64,000 nt of DNA. Origin: UBA2784 sp964494625 (GTDB lineage Bacteria > Pseudomonadota > Alphaproteobacteria > Micropepsales > Micropepsaceae). The translations under genes and the position numbers were made by a program. Positions 1 to 8,940 of the stretch are shown here, in pieces. The notes under the pieces were generated by a model. That model was not told the origin of the DNA. It did not search any database and was given only the letters and a program-made list of their open reading frames with translations. The stretch spans positions 310,001 to 374,000 of the forward strand of contig CAZBRT010000001.1 of NCBI GenBank assembly GCA_964494625.1, read 5' to 3'. How positions within the stretch are numbered: position 1 is the stretch's first letter; every line of letters starts with the position of its first letter.

Positions 1-171
1 GTGACGCCCGGCGTGCGGCGCGCCGATGATGCCGCGGGCGACCAGAAGCGCGTGGTGACACCACGGCAGGCCGTTTCCGGCGGCGCGGATTACATTGTGG
101 TTGGCCGCCCCATCGTGGCGGCACGCGATCCACTTGCAGCTGCCGAGGCGATTGTCGCCGAGATGGCGTGA
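1..171 (+). CDS. pyrF: Orotidine 5'-phosphate decarboxylase, C-terminal end
   Basis: The window opens inside this gene; only the last 56 codons are present. Orotidine 5'-phosphate decarboxylase converts OMP to UMP in the last step of de novo pyrimidine synthesis. The visible part reads TPGVRRADDAAGDQKRV followed by GADYIVVGRPI, which matches the family's conserved C-terminal phosphate-binding segment (TPGIR...DQ.R and VVGRPI). It ends with a TGA and is followed by a convergent TerB-like gene. The 5' part lies outside the window, so completeness cannot be judged. Confidence 0.9.
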   Translation: MTPGVRRADDAAGDQKRVVTPRQAVSGGADYIVVGRPIVAARDPLAAAEAIVAEMA

Positions 172-205
172 CCGCGGGGCGAGGGTAAGGGGAGAAAGCG
201 CCGCC

Positions 206-655
206 TCACCCGCCCGGGGTTGAGAGGATGCGGGCTGCAGCGCCCGCATCAATCTCCAGTTCACGGGCCAGGCGTGACAACAATCCCGCCTCGCCGCCCG
301 TCAGCACGCCATCAGCAAAGGCGATACGCACGAGATCGGCAAAGATTTCGGCGCGCGCGCCACTGTCAAAGCCGTTGCGCACGGCCTCGATGAACAGGAA
401 ATCGGAATAGACCTCTGACTCGCGCCGCTCGGCAATGGCGTGGAGCGTTGCGGCGTCTTCCGGCGAGAGAAAGAAGCGGTCGCCAAGTGCCGCGATCGCG
501 GTACGGCGTTCGGCCACAAGCTCATTGCCCGCCATGCGCACCATCCCGGCATAGAGACAGGCTGCCGCCAGCATCTCGCGCTTCACATGCCGACCCTCAA
601 GGGGGTTTTCGTCCTGCGCGCCGCCCGCAATGATGCTGATGATCCGCGTGAGCAT
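206..655 (-). CDS. TerB-family (tellurite-resistance-like) protein
   Basis: A 149-residue, mostly helical acidic protein. The layout fits the TerB/DjlA-N fold: an N-terminal helix, then EMLAAACLYAGMVRMAG, and a C-terminal half with IFADLVRIAFADGVLTGGEAGLLSRLARELEI, which resembles the metal-binding repeat DG.....E...L..ia..Lgi of TerB. TerB proteins are cytosolic and linked to stress or tellurite responses, but the single-domain forms have no settled role. No other ter genes are nearby, so a tellurite function should not be assumed. It is convergent with pyrF and lies downstream of the RND exporter on the same strand, with a hairpin between them. Confidence 0.75.
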   Translation of the reverse strand: MLTRIISIIAGGAQDENPLEGRHVKREMLAAACLYAGMVRMAGNELVAERRTAIAALGDRFFLSPEDAATLHAIAERRESEVYSDFLFIEAVRNGFDSGARAEIFADLVRIAFADGVLTGGEAGLLSRLARELEIDAGAAARILSTPGG

Positions 656-692
656 GGTTGCTTCCCCCGGTTTCTTCCGCCTGCTTCACAGC

Positions 693-720
693 AAAGGGGC
701 CGGTCCTTGCGGCCGGCCCC
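693..720 (-). terminator. Hairpin downstream of the RND exporter
   Basis: GGGGCCGG and CCGGCCCC form an 8-bp GC stem around a 9-nt loop; on the minus strand it is followed by only three T residues. It lies between the end of the exporter gene and the start of the TerB-like gene, so it may be a weak intrinsic terminator or processing hairpin. The short T tract lowers confidence. Confidence 0.5.
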
Positions 721-763
721 CTGTCAGTTGGGGATCATCTCCCCTTTGTTCAACCCGCTGCCC

Positions 764-3700
764 TCAATGCGAGGGGGCCACCAGACGCGGGCGCCTTTTG
801 CGCGGGAAGACCTGCTCGACCACCACCGCCATGGCCGGCAGCAAGGTCACGGCATTGAACATGTTGATGACAAACATGAAGGTGAGGAGAAGGCCCATAT
901 CGGCCTGGAACTTCAGGTCCGAGAAGGCCCAGGTGGACACGCCGATCGCCAGTGTGACCGCCGTGAAGATCACCGCGTTGCCGGTTTCCAGAACCGCTTC
1001 CTTGTAGGCTTCGGTTACGGTCATGCCGTGGGCGAGGTGATATTGCAGGCGGTTGTAGATGTAGAAGGCGTAGTCAACGCCGATACCAACCGCCAGCACC
1101 ATCACCGGCAGGGTGGAAACCTTGAGGCCGATCTCCAGCTCGTTCATGAACCAGTAGCCGAAGAAAGTCGCAAAGGTGAGCGGCACGGTGCAGCACACCG
1201 TCGCCCGCCAGTCGAAGAAGGTGAAGATCACGAGGATGATGATGACCACATAGACGATGATGGTCATCGGCAATTCCTGCTCCTCGATCTCCTGGTTGAC
1301 GGCTGCCGCAACGCCCGAGTTGCCCGAGGCCAGACGCACATAGATCGAATAGGGCACGTTGCCGATATCCACCTCGTCGGCAAGTGTGAGGTCCGCATTG
1401 CCCAGTGCCGCCTTTACATCGAGCGGCATGGGTTTGAATTCCTCGGCACCACTGACGCGTATTGTGCCGCCGAAAACCTCGCGGCGCAGCTTGATATCGG
1501 CGGGCACACCCGAGATCGTCACTTCGGTCGCATCGGCCCAGGCAACATCCGGCAGAAGGCGCTTGAGATCCAGACGCTCACTGGTGCGCCGCTTGGGATG
1601 GGTCACTTCAATGGGGCCTGAGAAGATCTGGCCATTGGCGCCCTTGACCGTCACGATCAGGGTTGCCTTCGGCGGCTCCTCCTCCGGCTGGAAGGGTCGC
1701 GTCGATTCGATATAGACCTTGCCGAGATCGGCAACCGGAACGGTTGCGCCGCCGGCCGCATCAAGACGCGTCGCAAAGCCGGTCACGTCAAACGTGTAAT
1801 CGGTCGCGAACACATTCTTGGTATCGGGGAATTGCGGCGTGAAGACGAGGTTGTCGAGCGCGGGCACAGGAAGTGTCCACACGCCATTGCGGTTGTCGTA
1901 GCCGGCCGAGAGCGCGGGCGTAAGGGTTTCGCGCGCGTTCCACGCCTCCACCGCCTCGACGACATGCTTGATCGTCTCGGCCTTGCCGTCGCGCAGGAAG
2001 ACCTGCACGGGCAGATAGGTGCAATCAGTATCGAGAAGGCCCGACGACACGCCGACCGGCGTTGTCGCCTGGACCAAAGACGGTTCGATACGCGGCATGG
2101 CACGCCATTTGAGGTTGCCCTCATACCAGCCCGCGTTCAGCTGCTTGGACACATAGGCAAGGCTGATGACGCTGACCACGCCCTCCTGATTCTGCATGTA
2201 CCAGGAGAAGCGGTCGATATAGCTCATGTAGTGGTAATTGACGCAGGACAACGGCGGCGTCTCGATCACCACAGTCAAAAGTTCAAGACCGATGGAGAAT
2301 TTCTGGGCCACCACTTCGGCGTCCAGATTGTAGCGGTGCTCGGCCTTCAGTTCCGGCATGCCGGCGTGGAGATTGCCGATGTGCCGCGTTGTGCTCTGGA
2401 AAACGGCATAGCCGAAGATCAGCGTGTAAATGAGGAAGAGCGGCACCGAGACTTTGGGTTCGGCCACGACGCCGAGCAACTTGACCGCGCCCAGGCGGCT
2501 CGTGCGCGCCTTCTCGACCCGGTGCTTGTAGCCTTCGTCGAATTTCAGATAGCTCGCCACCACCGGAAGCATGATGAGGTTGGTGATGATCTTGAGCGCG
2601 ACGCCGATGGACGCGGTGATCGCCAGCTCCTGGATCATCGTGATCGGCACGAGATAGAGCGTTGCAAAGCCGACCATGTCGGTCACAAGCGCCATCGTGC
2701 CGGGCACGAGAAGGCCCGAGAAGCTCTTGCGCGCCGCGCCTTCGGAATCGAGACCCTCGGCCAGACCCTCCGAAATAAGGTTGAGCTGCTGGACGCCGTG
2801 ACTGACGCCGATGGCAAAGACCAGGAACGGCACGAGGATCGCCAGCGGATCAAGGCCAAAGCCGAGCATGGTCAAAAGGCCGAACTGCCAGACGACCGAA
2901 GTAAGCGAGCAGCCGACCGTCAGGAAGGTGAGCTGCCACGAACGGCAGTAATAGAAGACCGACAAAAGGGTGAGGACGAAGGCAATCGCAAAGAACTTGA
3001 TGACCTCGCGCGCGCCCGAAGCGATGTCGGCCATCGCCTTGGCAAAACCGATGATATGGACCTCGTGGGTGGAGACCGCAGGGCTTGCCGCGGTCCACTC
3101 GTCGAGGAGCGAGGAAACGGCGCTGTACTGGCCGGCCGGATCAAGGTTCTGGGCGTCGATGGCGCGCAGCTTCGTCTCAAAGTCACCAAACCAACTGCCC
3201 ACGGTCGGGCCATAGGTCTGCGAAATCTTGATGAGGTCGGAGACAAGGTCTTTGGTGAGCGTCGCGCATTCCGGCACGGCGGGGGCGCCACCCGTCAGAT
3301 TGCCCACAAACCGGACAACGCCGCCGAACATGCCGTCGTCCGACGGGCATTTCTCGCCGGCCAAGCGCACCAGCTCGTCCAGCCGGTAGCGGAAATAGGA
3401 CAAAGCCGGGCCGCCTGCGCCTTCAAAGCGCGAGCGGATCGCCGCCTCAAGCTTGGTGCCCAACTCGAAATAGTCGGTGCGCTTGTTGGCGCGCTGGTCC
3501 CACTCGTTGATTTCGGTGACGACCATCGCGGCCGAAAAATCATTCGATACGAGGCGGCCGACAAGACCGCCGCGCACGACATTCGAGCGGATCTTGTCGA
3601 TCAGCTGCGGCGTCAGGTTCGAGGGGGTGGTGGTGCCGCCGATCACGTCATCGGCGCGCAGACCCTCTTCGGTGATTTCAAAGAAGCGCGTGTTGGGTGT

Positions 3701-4027
3701 CCAGAGTGACTGCACCGTGCGGCGGTCAATGCCGGGCAGGAAGAAGATGTCCTGCGTCACGCCATTGAGCATGGCGAGTGTTTCAGGATTCCAGATGTCG
3801 CCCTGCGTGTTGCGCAGGACGACGATGATGCGGTTCGCGCCAAAACTCTTGTCGCGGTATTCCTGGAAGGTCTCGATATATTCGTGGCCGACGGGCAATT
3901 GCTTCTCGAAGCCTGCGTCGATCCGCAGGTTGATCGCGAAATAGAACATGATCGCGGTGAAGATCGCGAGCAGCGTCAGGATCAACGGCTTGATCGCAAA
4001 CACCAGATTTTCGAGAAACTTGATCAT
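764..4027 (-). CDS. RND/MMPL-family exporter
   Basis: A 1087-residue inner-membrane protein with the duplicated MMPL/RND plan: TM1 near residues 13-31, a large periplasmic loop, a five-helix block around 335-500, TM7 near 525, a second periplasmic loop to about 915, and a final five-helix block. Motif FAIGVSHGVQQ in the first block and VGIGVDYAFYIYNRL in the second fall where the family has its proton-relay residues; the first half has His where the second has Asp. At 1087 residues it exceeds the usual 750-900 of bacterial MMPL exporters, mainly through a beta-rich insertion in the second loop (about 730-860). Family members move lipids or hydrophobic compounds out of the inner membrane. No membrane-fusion or outer-membrane partner is adjacent, so the substrate is unknown. 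It is divergent from the diiron gene. Confidence 0.85.
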   Translation of the reverse strand: MIKFLENLVFAIKPLILTLLAIFTAIMFYFAINLRIDAGFEKQLPVGHEYIETFQEYRDKSFGANRIIVVLRNTQGDIWNPETLAMLNGVTQDIFFLPGIDRRTVQSLWTPNTRFFEITEEGLRADDVIGGTTTPSNLTPQLIDKIRSNVVRGGLVGRLVSNDFSAAMVVTEINEWDQRANKRTDYFELGTKLEAAIRSRFEGAGGPALSYFRYRLDELVRLAGEKCPSDDGMFGGVVRFVGNLTGGAPAVPECATLTKDLVSDLIKISQTYGPTVGSWFGDFETKLRAIDAQNLDPAGQYSAVSSLLDEWTAASPAVSTHEVHIIGFAKAMADIASGAREVIKFFAIAFVLTLLSVFYYCRSWQLTFLTVGCSLTSVVWQFGLLTMLGFGLDPLAILVPFLVFAIGVSHGVQQLNLISEGLAEGLDSEGAARKSFSGLLVPGTMALVTDMVGFATLYLVPITMIQELAITASIGVALKIITNLIMLPVVASYLKFDEGYKHRVEKARTSRLGAVKLLGVVAEPKVSVPLFLIYTLIFGYAVFQSTTRHIGNLHAGMPELKAEHRYNLDAEVVAQKFSIGLELLTVVIETPPLSCVNYHYMSYIDRFSWYMQNQEGVVSVISLAYVSKQLNAGWYEGNLKWRAMPRIEPSLVQATTPVGVSSGLLDTDCTYLPVQVFLRDGKAETIKHVVEAVEAWNARETLTPALSAGYDNRNGVWTLPVPALDNLVFTPQFPDTKNVFATDYTFDVTGFATRLDAAGGATVPVADLGKVYIESTRPFQPEEEPPKATLIVTVKGANGQIFSGPIEVTHPKRRTSERLDLKRLLPDVAWADATEVTISGVPADIKLRREVFGGTIRVSGAEEFKPMPLDVKAALGNADLTLADEVDIGNVPYSIYVRLASGNSGVAAAVNQEIEEQELPMTIIVYVVIIILVIFTFFDWRATVCCTVPLTFATFFGYWFMNELEIGLKVSTLPVMVLAVGIGVDYAFYIYNRLQYHLAHGMTVTEAYKEAVLETGNAVIFTAVTLAIGVSTWAFSDLKFQADMGLLLTFMFVINMFNAVTLLPAMAVVVEQVFPRKRRPRLVAPSH

Positions 4028-4405
4028 CGCTTGATACCCGAACTGGCGGATTGTCCGCCGCTGTTGGCGCCTCTACTCATGGCGTTGTGCGTGACGCGCA
4101 CACACAGCACCCCCGATGACGATGGACATTGTCCTGCCTGCCAAATTTGCAGACACCGAACGCCCCCCAGCGCCACTTCGCACGAGCTCCCTTGTCGTCC
4201 GCCCGCAATCAGGCGGATGCGCCACCGCTTCCGGCTTGCGCATGCGCACCCATAGTCACGGGATTTGCCGTCAAAGGTCAATTGCGCCGCGGCTTTTTGC
4301 CCTAAATTCCAAAGGGTTTTGGGTCATGTGATGCAGAATTGTGGTGAATGACGCGAACGTTACGGAAGCCGACCACCCGAAATTCACGGAAACCATTCGT
4401 TAAAG

Positions 4406-4421
4406 ATGACGCATGCGTCAT
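4406..4421. promoter_or_regulatory. 16-bp perfect palindrome, candidate operator
   Basis: ATGACGCATGCGTCAT is a perfect 8+8 palindrome that ends 6 bp before a TTGACA -35 box. A dimeric helix-turn-helix repressor or activator (for example GntR or TetR family) would be expected to bind such a site. It is followed by five T residues, but it stands about 100 bp upstream of the gene rather than after one, so a terminator role is unlikely. The regulator is not identifiable here. Confidence 0.6.
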
Positions 4422-4427
4422 TTTTAA

Positions 4428-4456
4428 TTGACAATCAAGAATTCTGCGGCAATCTT
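4428..4456 (+). promoter_or_regulatory. Candidate sigma-70 promoter of the diiron gene
   Basis: A perfect TTGACA -35 box is followed after 17 bp by AATCTT, a weak -10 match. It is placed just downstream of the 16-bp palindrome and about 55 bp before the chosen ATG. The weak -10 would suit a promoter that needs an activator bound at the palindrome; that is inference. Confidence 0.45.
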
Positions 4457-4511
4457 GCGCTCCTTCCGCCTCCCCGGCACCTCTCCCCTTGCCCAAGAAC
4501 GGTCAGAGACG

Positions 4512-5624
4512 ATGACGCAGATCACCAAAGACGACGCCTATGATGCCGTCCGCCCGGATGATTTTCCCGCGATGATGGAAGTTGACCGCTACAATGCGCG
4601 CTCAACCGCTTTCGACAAGATCATCTCGGCGACCCATGACCATTTCTGGGACCCGCTCGACAAGAAGTACATCGACTTCTCCGAGCCGTTCGACATGGAG
4701 AACGAGGCCATCCTGCCGGAAGAGATGTTTCCGATCTTCCACACCCGCGTCGGCGAGAAGCTGACAGGCAAGACGCGCGTTGCCTTCATCAATGAAAGCG
4801 TGCGCTGGATGCTCTCCTCGATCCTGCATGGCGAGCAGGGCGCGTTGTCGCTTTCGGCATCGCTCTGCCACATCCTGCGCGATCCGGGCGCCCAGGAATA
4901 TGCCGCCAACCAGGCCCGCGAGGAAGCGCGCCACGTGGCCGCCTTCTCGCGCTATATCCAGGCGCGCTGGGGCAAGCCTTTGCCCGTCGGCCCGACGCTG
5001 GGCGGCCTTCTGACCGAACTCGTCAATGCGCCGGAAGTCTACAAGAAGGTCGTCGGCATGCAGATGCTGGTCGAGGGCCTCGCGATGGGCGCGTTTGCAA
5101 CGCTCTACATGAAGTCGAAGGATCCACTCCTCGTGAAGCTCACGCAGCTTGTGATGACGGACGAGGCGTTCCACCACAAGTTCGGCAAGATCTGGGCCGA
5201 CCGCACGATCCCCAAGCTCTCGGCCGCCGAGCAGGAAATCATCGAAAACTGGGCTGCCAGCTGCTTCCAGACGCTGCTCTTCAACCTTGTGAACCCCGAG
5301 CAGATGAAGGAAGTCCATGCCAGGTTCGGCATCGACTGGAAAGACGCGCAGGCCGCCATGCTTGAGGCGATCACGGATGACGAGCGCCGCAAGCGCATGC
5401 GCGAATCAACCGACATTTTCCGCGTGCTCATCAAGACGCTGCTCAAGGCCGGCATCATCACCGACCGCACCAAGCAGTTCTATGCCATGTATGTGGACAT
5501 GGAAGAGCTCAAGTCGGAAGGCGACCACATGGTCGGCGACGACATCGCCGAGGACGGCATCCGCTTCCTCCAGACCATCAATTTCGGCAAGACCAGCGGC
5601 AAGGCGCTGCTCGCCGCCGAATGA
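4512..5624 (+). CDS. Ferritin-like diiron-domain protein
   Basis: A 370-residue soluble protein predicted to be largely helical. It has a diiron four-helix-bundle pattern: an acidic residue in SSILHGEQGAL, then REEARHVAAF (ExxH), a further Glu in MLVEGLAMG, and TDEAFHHKFGKIW (ExxH). This resembles AurF-like and other ferritin-like oxygenases that use two iron atoms to activate O2, but the substrate cannot be read from sequence. The start MTQITKDD was chosen because the longer frame upstream (from 4428) begins inside the promoter; a GGTCAGAGAC stretch precedes the ATG. The gene is monocistronic: it has its own promoter and palindrome upstream and a strong terminator 25 bp downstream. Confidence 0.75.
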   Translation: MTQITKDDAYDAVRPDDFPAMMEVDRYNARSTAFDKIISATHDHFWDPLDKKYIDFSEPFDMENEAILPEEMFPIFHTRVGEKLTGKTRVAFINESVRWMLSSILHGEQGALSLSASLCHILRDPGAQEYAANQAREEARHVAAFSRYIQARWGKPLPVGPTLGGLLTELVNAPEVYKKVVGMQMLVEGLAMGAFATLYMKSKDPLLVKLTQLVMTDEAFHHKFGKIWADRTIPKLSAAEQEIIENWAASCFQTLLFNLVNPEQMKEVHARFGIDWKDAQAAMLEAITDDERRKRMRESTDIFRVLIKTLLKAGIITDRTKQFYAMYVDMEELKSEGDHMVGDDIAEDGIRFLQTINFGKTSGKALLAAE

Positions 5625-5648
5625 TTCCGGCAGAATTTTCCGGTTCAG

Positions 5649-5677
5649 GGGCGGTGCCGGAAGGCATCGCCCTTTTT
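5649..5677 (+). terminator. Rho-independent terminator after the diiron gene
   Basis: GGGCGGTGCC pairs with GGCATCGCCC (ten base pairs, one G-U) around a GGAA tetraloop and is followed by TTTTT. This is a textbook intrinsic terminator just after the diiron gene's stop codon. Confidence 0.9.
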
Positions 5678-5711
5678 CTTTGACGCGCGAGAGGGCAAGG
5701 TTCAGCCCGTC

Positions 5712-6170
5712 ATGCCCGCCTATCTTCAGGAATGGACTGCCGATGATGTGGCGCGGGGCGTCATGCGCCTCCTCGTGCGCATGGGCTATGCGCCTTTGCG
5801 TGAAGTGACGATCGGCAATGGACGGCGCTTTGACGTGCTGGGGCTCGATGCCAAAGGCCTCCTCTATGGCGTCGAGATCAAGGTTGCCATTGCCGACCTC
5901 AAGGGCGACGCGAAATGGCCGGAATATCTCGACTATTGCGACGGGTTTGCCTTTGCGGTGCCGCCGAATTTTCCAAATGACCTCGTTCCTGCCTCAACCG
6001 GGCTCATCATCGCCGATGCGCGCGGGGGCGAGATCGTGCGCCCCGCGCCTGCCGCAAGCGTTGTTGCCGCACGCCGGAAGGCCACCACATTGCGCTTTGC
6101 CCAGATCGCGGCATTGCGCTTTGCCCATGCGCTTGATCCCGAATTGTCGGCGGGCGGGTTCGAGATATGA
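5712..6170 (+). CDS. mmcB: MmcB-family DNA repair protein
   Basis: A 152-residue protein of the MmcB family, first described in Caulobacter as a damage-inducible factor. It has a PD-(D/E)XK-nuclease-like core: RRFDVLGLDAKGLLYGVEIKVAIADLKGDAKWPEY, where D, E and K of FDVLG...EIK are the expected catalytic residues. The following DYCDGFAFAVPPNFP and GLIIADARGGEI segments are also typical. The length matches the family. It starts 87 bp after the diiron gene, beyond that gene's terminator, so it probably has its own promoter. No LexA box was recognised by eye upstream. Confidence 0.85.
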   Translation: MPAYLQEWTADDVARGVMRLLVRMGYAPLREVTIGNGRRFDVLGLDAKGLLYGVEIKVAIADLKGDAKWPEYLDYCDGFAFAVPPNFPNDLVPASTGLIIADARGGEIVRPAPAASVVAARRKATTLRFAQIAALRFAHALDPELSAGGFEI

Positions 6171-6304
6171 CGCGTTGCGTCAACGTTTCGACCGAACGGC
6201 GACGGATTCCGCAACCGAATCAACTTCGTTTGACAAGGCAAACCCCCAAGAATCCACTCGCGCAGGCTGCCGTTGCGACTGGGCCATTCTTCAAGGGGGA
6301 AGCC

Positions 6305-6574
6305 ATGAAGGCATTCATCACACGCTCGCTCGAGGCGATGTCGTTCATTCTCTATTTCCTGATCATCATCGGCGGCGCCGTGATGGGTGCCAAGGGCGGC
6401 GGCATGATGGGTGGCATGATGATGGGCGGCCGGCGCAGCCTCGATGGTGACATTGATCCGGCAGGACTGCTGCTGGGCGCGCTGGGCGGGTTCATCATTG
6501 CCACCATCTTGTTCGGGACCCTGTTCCTCCTGATGGAGATCCGCGATCTCCTCAAAGCCCAGGCAGGGAAATAG
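6305..6574 (+). CDS. Small glycine/methionine-rich membrane protein
   Basis: An 89-residue protein with two predicted membrane helices (about residues 12-32 and 58-78) joined by a loop rich in Gly and Met (MMGGMMMGGRRS). The start at the ATG preceded by AAGGGGGAAGCC is preferred over the longer upstream frame because of that ribosome site. No family recognised. It is convergent with the next gene, whose stop codon directly abuts its own. Confidence 0.7.
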   Translation: MKAFITRSLEAMSFILYFLIIIGGAVMGAKGGGMMGGMMMGGRRSLDGDIDPAGLLLGALGGFIIATILFGTLFLLMEIRDLLKAQAGK

Positions 6575-7306
6575 TCAGGCGGCAGCGCCCTCAAACATCA
6601 ATGCGCCGCACTCGCGCGCGATGGCGGCGAGTTTTCCGTCACTGCCGGTTGACGCGATCAGGCGCGTGCGGCTGAGCCGCAGAATGGCCTGTGACGCGGC
6701 AGTGCGTTCCCTGTCACCCAGGGAAAGGTCAGCGCGCGTGAATTTGACCGTCAGGTAGCGCGCAGGCTTGAGAAATTCCACAACCGGTTCCGGCATCGCC
6801 ACTGCAGCGCCAAGGCCAAAGCCATGGACAGCAAAGCCGTGCCCGCGCGAGCCGAGATAATTGACCGCAAAGGCTGCCGAATCCGAGTCGCCGACGGCAT
6901 CCGCCATCGGCACGGAAATTGTGAGGCGGTCCCGGAAGTCGAGGCCATGGGCGCGCTCGAATGAAATGAACCCCGCACTCACCAGCGATTTGAGGTGCAG
7001 GCGCAGGATCAATCCACCGCCTTGCGCCTTCAAGGGTGCGGCGTCATCGGCAAGCATCCGCAACATGCGGCTTTCTGCCTCGATACGCGCGGGCATCTCC
7101 ATATGCGGGTTGTCCTTGGGGTCCACACCCCTCAGGCACTCCCGCACCAATGACGGCGCGCACAGGTTGACAAAAGAAAGGCCGCTGTCCGGCACCACGC
7201 CTGTGACCGGCACAAACAACGGTGCATGGACAGGTGACCGCACCGCGCGCGGTGCGCGATGCAGCATCCGGCCCGCAATGGCTGTCAATGTACCGATCGC
7301 CGTCAT
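6575..7306 (-). CDS. Hypothetical protein
   Basis: A 243-residue protein I do not recognise. It has no clear signal peptide or membrane helix. The middle contains LILRLHLKSLVSAGFISFERAHGLDFRDRL, and the C-terminal half alternates strands and helices (HGFAVHGFGLGAAVAMPEPVVEFLKPARYLTVKF), which is loosely like a degenerate signalling (EAL-type) barrel, but no EAL, DDFG or other catalytic motif is present. It is divergent from hldE; the 170 bp between them are AT-richer and hold an inverted repeat TTAAGCC...GGCTTAA with a 16-bp gap. Confidence 0.6.
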   Translation of the reverse strand: MTAIGTLTAIAGRMLHRAPRAVRSPVHAPLFVPVTGVVPDSGLSFVNLCAPSLVRECLRGVDPKDNPHMEMPARIEAESRMLRMLADDAAPLKAQGGGLILRLHLKSLVSAGFISFERAHGLDFRDRLTISVPMADAVGDSDSAAFAVNYLGSRGHGFAVHGFGLGAAVAMPEPVVEFLKPARYLTVKFTRADLSLGDRERTAASQAILRLSRTRLIASTGSDGKLAAIARECGALMFEGAAA

Positions 7307-7482
7307 GGCGGAAACCTTGAGACCTTGTCCAGAAGCAAGCTTAAGCCGAATGCGTTAACTGCTGGCTTAACTTTGGACCCAAGTTTCGCCAGCGATTGCC
7401 GCCATAAGGCCGCTCCCCCCCGTGCAAATCCGCGCAAAGACCGTTAAGAACTGCAAACCATGACGCCCGCCAGATGCTTCAC

Positions 7483-8940
7483 ATGACCGAGACACGCGCC
7501 GCCATTGCCGAACGGTTTGCCGCACAAAGCGTGCTTGTCATCGGTGACATCATGCTCGACCGTTTTGTCTATGGCACGGTCGAGCGCATCTCGCCGGAAG
7601 CGCCGATCCCGGTTCTGGCGGTCACGCGCGAGAGTTCGATGCTGGGCGGCGCCGGCAATGTGGCACGCAATGCCGTGGCGCTGGGGGCGCGGGTCGTTCT
7701 GGTGGGTGCTGCCGGTGACGACGAGGCGGGGCGGGAACTTGTGCGGCTGCTGGAGGCCGAAAGCGGAATCGTCTCGAACCTTGTGACCGTTGCCGGGCGG
7801 CCGACCACGGTCAAGACGCGCTATATCGCGGGCACGCAGCAATTGCTGCGCGCCGACAGTGAGGTCACTTCCGCCATTGATGCGCGCACCAGCCAGCGCC
7901 TGCTTGCCATGATCGAGGACGAGATGGCGGATGTGGGTGTCGTCCTCGTGTCAGACTATGCCAAGGGCATGCTGACCGATGACATGCTGCAGGGCATCAG
8001 TGCCATGGCCGCGCGCATGGGCAAGAAGATCATCGCCGATCCCAAGTCGCGCGATTTCGCGCGCTATGCCGGCGCTTATCTGGTGACACCCAATGCGCGT
8101 GAACTTGCCGCCGCCAGCGGCATGAATGCCGGAACCGACGACGAGGTGGTGACAGCCGCGCGCGCCGTGCTTTCAAACGCCCCGATGGCGGGGATGCTTG
8201 TCACGCGTTCTGAACGCGGCATGACATTGGTGCCGCGCACAGGCACGCCCTTTCATGTGCGGCCGCAGGCGCGCGAAGTGTGCGATGTGTCGGGCGCGGG
8301 CGACACGGCATTGGCCGCCCTTGGCCTTGCCATCGCTGCCGGTGCATCGCTTGAGGATGCCTGCGCGCTGGCCAATCTTGCCGCCGGCATCGCCGTGGGC
8401 AAAGCAGGTACGGCGGTCGTGCGCCGGAGCGAATTGATCGACCATATCCTGACGGAGCGGCTGCACCGGGCCGAGGAAAAGCTCCTTTCCGCCGAAAGCA
8501 TGGGTGAACGTGTGGCGGCGTGGCGCGCGCGGGGTGCCAGAATCGTCTTTACCAATGGCTGCTTCGACATTCTCCATCCCGGTCATGTCGGGCTTCTGGC
8601 CGAGGCACGCGCGCAGGGCGACCGGCTGATTGTCGGGCTCAACAGCGATGCGAGTGTGCGCCGCCTCAAGGGGCCGGAGCGTCCCGTCAATTCCGAATTG
8701 TCCCGCGCCGTGGTTCTCGCCTCGCTGGAGAGCGTCGATGCGGTCGTCGTGTTCGACAGCGACACGCCGCTTTCGCTCATCACATCGCTGAAGCCGGATG
8801 TGCTGGTGAAGGGCAAGGACTACACGATTGACAAGGTTGTCGGCGCTGCCGAGATGGCCCAATGGGGCGGGCGGGTGCATCTGGCCGACATCCGTGACGG
8901 GCACTCGACAAGTGCAACGATCCTCAGGATGCAGCGTTGA
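7483..8940 (+). CDS. hldE: Bifunctional heptose-7-phosphate kinase / heptose-1-phosphate adenylyltransferase
   Basis: HldE makes ADP-heptose for the LPS inner core. The N-terminal part (about residues 1-325) is a PfkB/ribokinase-type kinase with GDIMLDRFVYG, the substrate segment GGAGNVARN and the catalytic DVSGAGDTALAA. The C-terminal part (about 345-485) is a nucleotidyltransferase with FTNGCFDILHPGHVGLL (the HxGH motif) and LNSDASVRRLKG. The 485-residue length fits the fused two-domain enzyme. Two in-frame ATGs lie 9 bp apart; the second was chosen, but neither has a strong ribosome site. The stop codon overlaps the start of hldD, so the two are co-translated. Confidence 0.95.
   Translation: MTETRAAIAERFAAQSVLVIGDIMLDRFVYGTVERISPEAPIPVLAVTRESSMLGGAGNVARNAVALGARVVLVGAAGDDEAGRELVRLLEAESGIVSNLVTVAGRPTTVKTRYIAGTQQLLRADSEVTSAIDARTSQRLLAMIEDEMADVGVVLVSDYAKGMLTDDMLQGISAMAARMGKKIIADPKSRDFARYAGAYLVTPNARELAAASGMNAGTDDEVVTAARAVLSNAPMAGMLVTRSERGMTLVPRTGTPFHVRPQAREVCDVSGAGDTALAALGLAIAAGASLEDACALANLAAGIAVGKAGTAVVRRSELIDHILTERLHRAEEKLLSAESMGERVAAWRARGARIVFTNGCFDILHPGHVGLLAEARAQGDRLIVGLNSDASVRRLKGPERPVNSELSRAVVLASLESVDAVVVFDSDTPLSLITSLKPDVLVKGKDYTIDKVVGAAEMAQWGGRVHLADIRDGHSTSATILRMQR

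Larger units (their letters stand above)
4028..4511. other. Divergent intergenic region, no gene
   Basis: This 484-bp region separates two divergently transcribed genes and must hold both promoters. It is more AT-rich than its neighbours towards the right. Short open frames here lack ribosome sites and coding character. The right side carries a 16-bp palindrome and a TTGACA box listed separately. Copies of the half-site ATGACGC also occur at 4348 and at the diiron gene's own start codon. Confidence 0.7.

Noticed and set aside
1832..3709. 625-codon open frame antisense to the RND exporter
   Set aside because: It is rich in His, Arg and Asp with no domain, typical of the reverse frame of a GC-rich membrane-protein gene; the other strand has clear MMPL motifs.
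4406..4426. Palindrome plus T tract as a terminator
   Set aside because: It is about 100 bp upstream of a gene in a divergent promoter region with no transcript expected to end there.
7341..7370. TTAA repeats resembling a CtrA box upstream of hldE
   Set aside because: The spacings are TTAA-N10-TTAA and TTAA-N8-TTAA, not the N7 required by the CtrA consensus.
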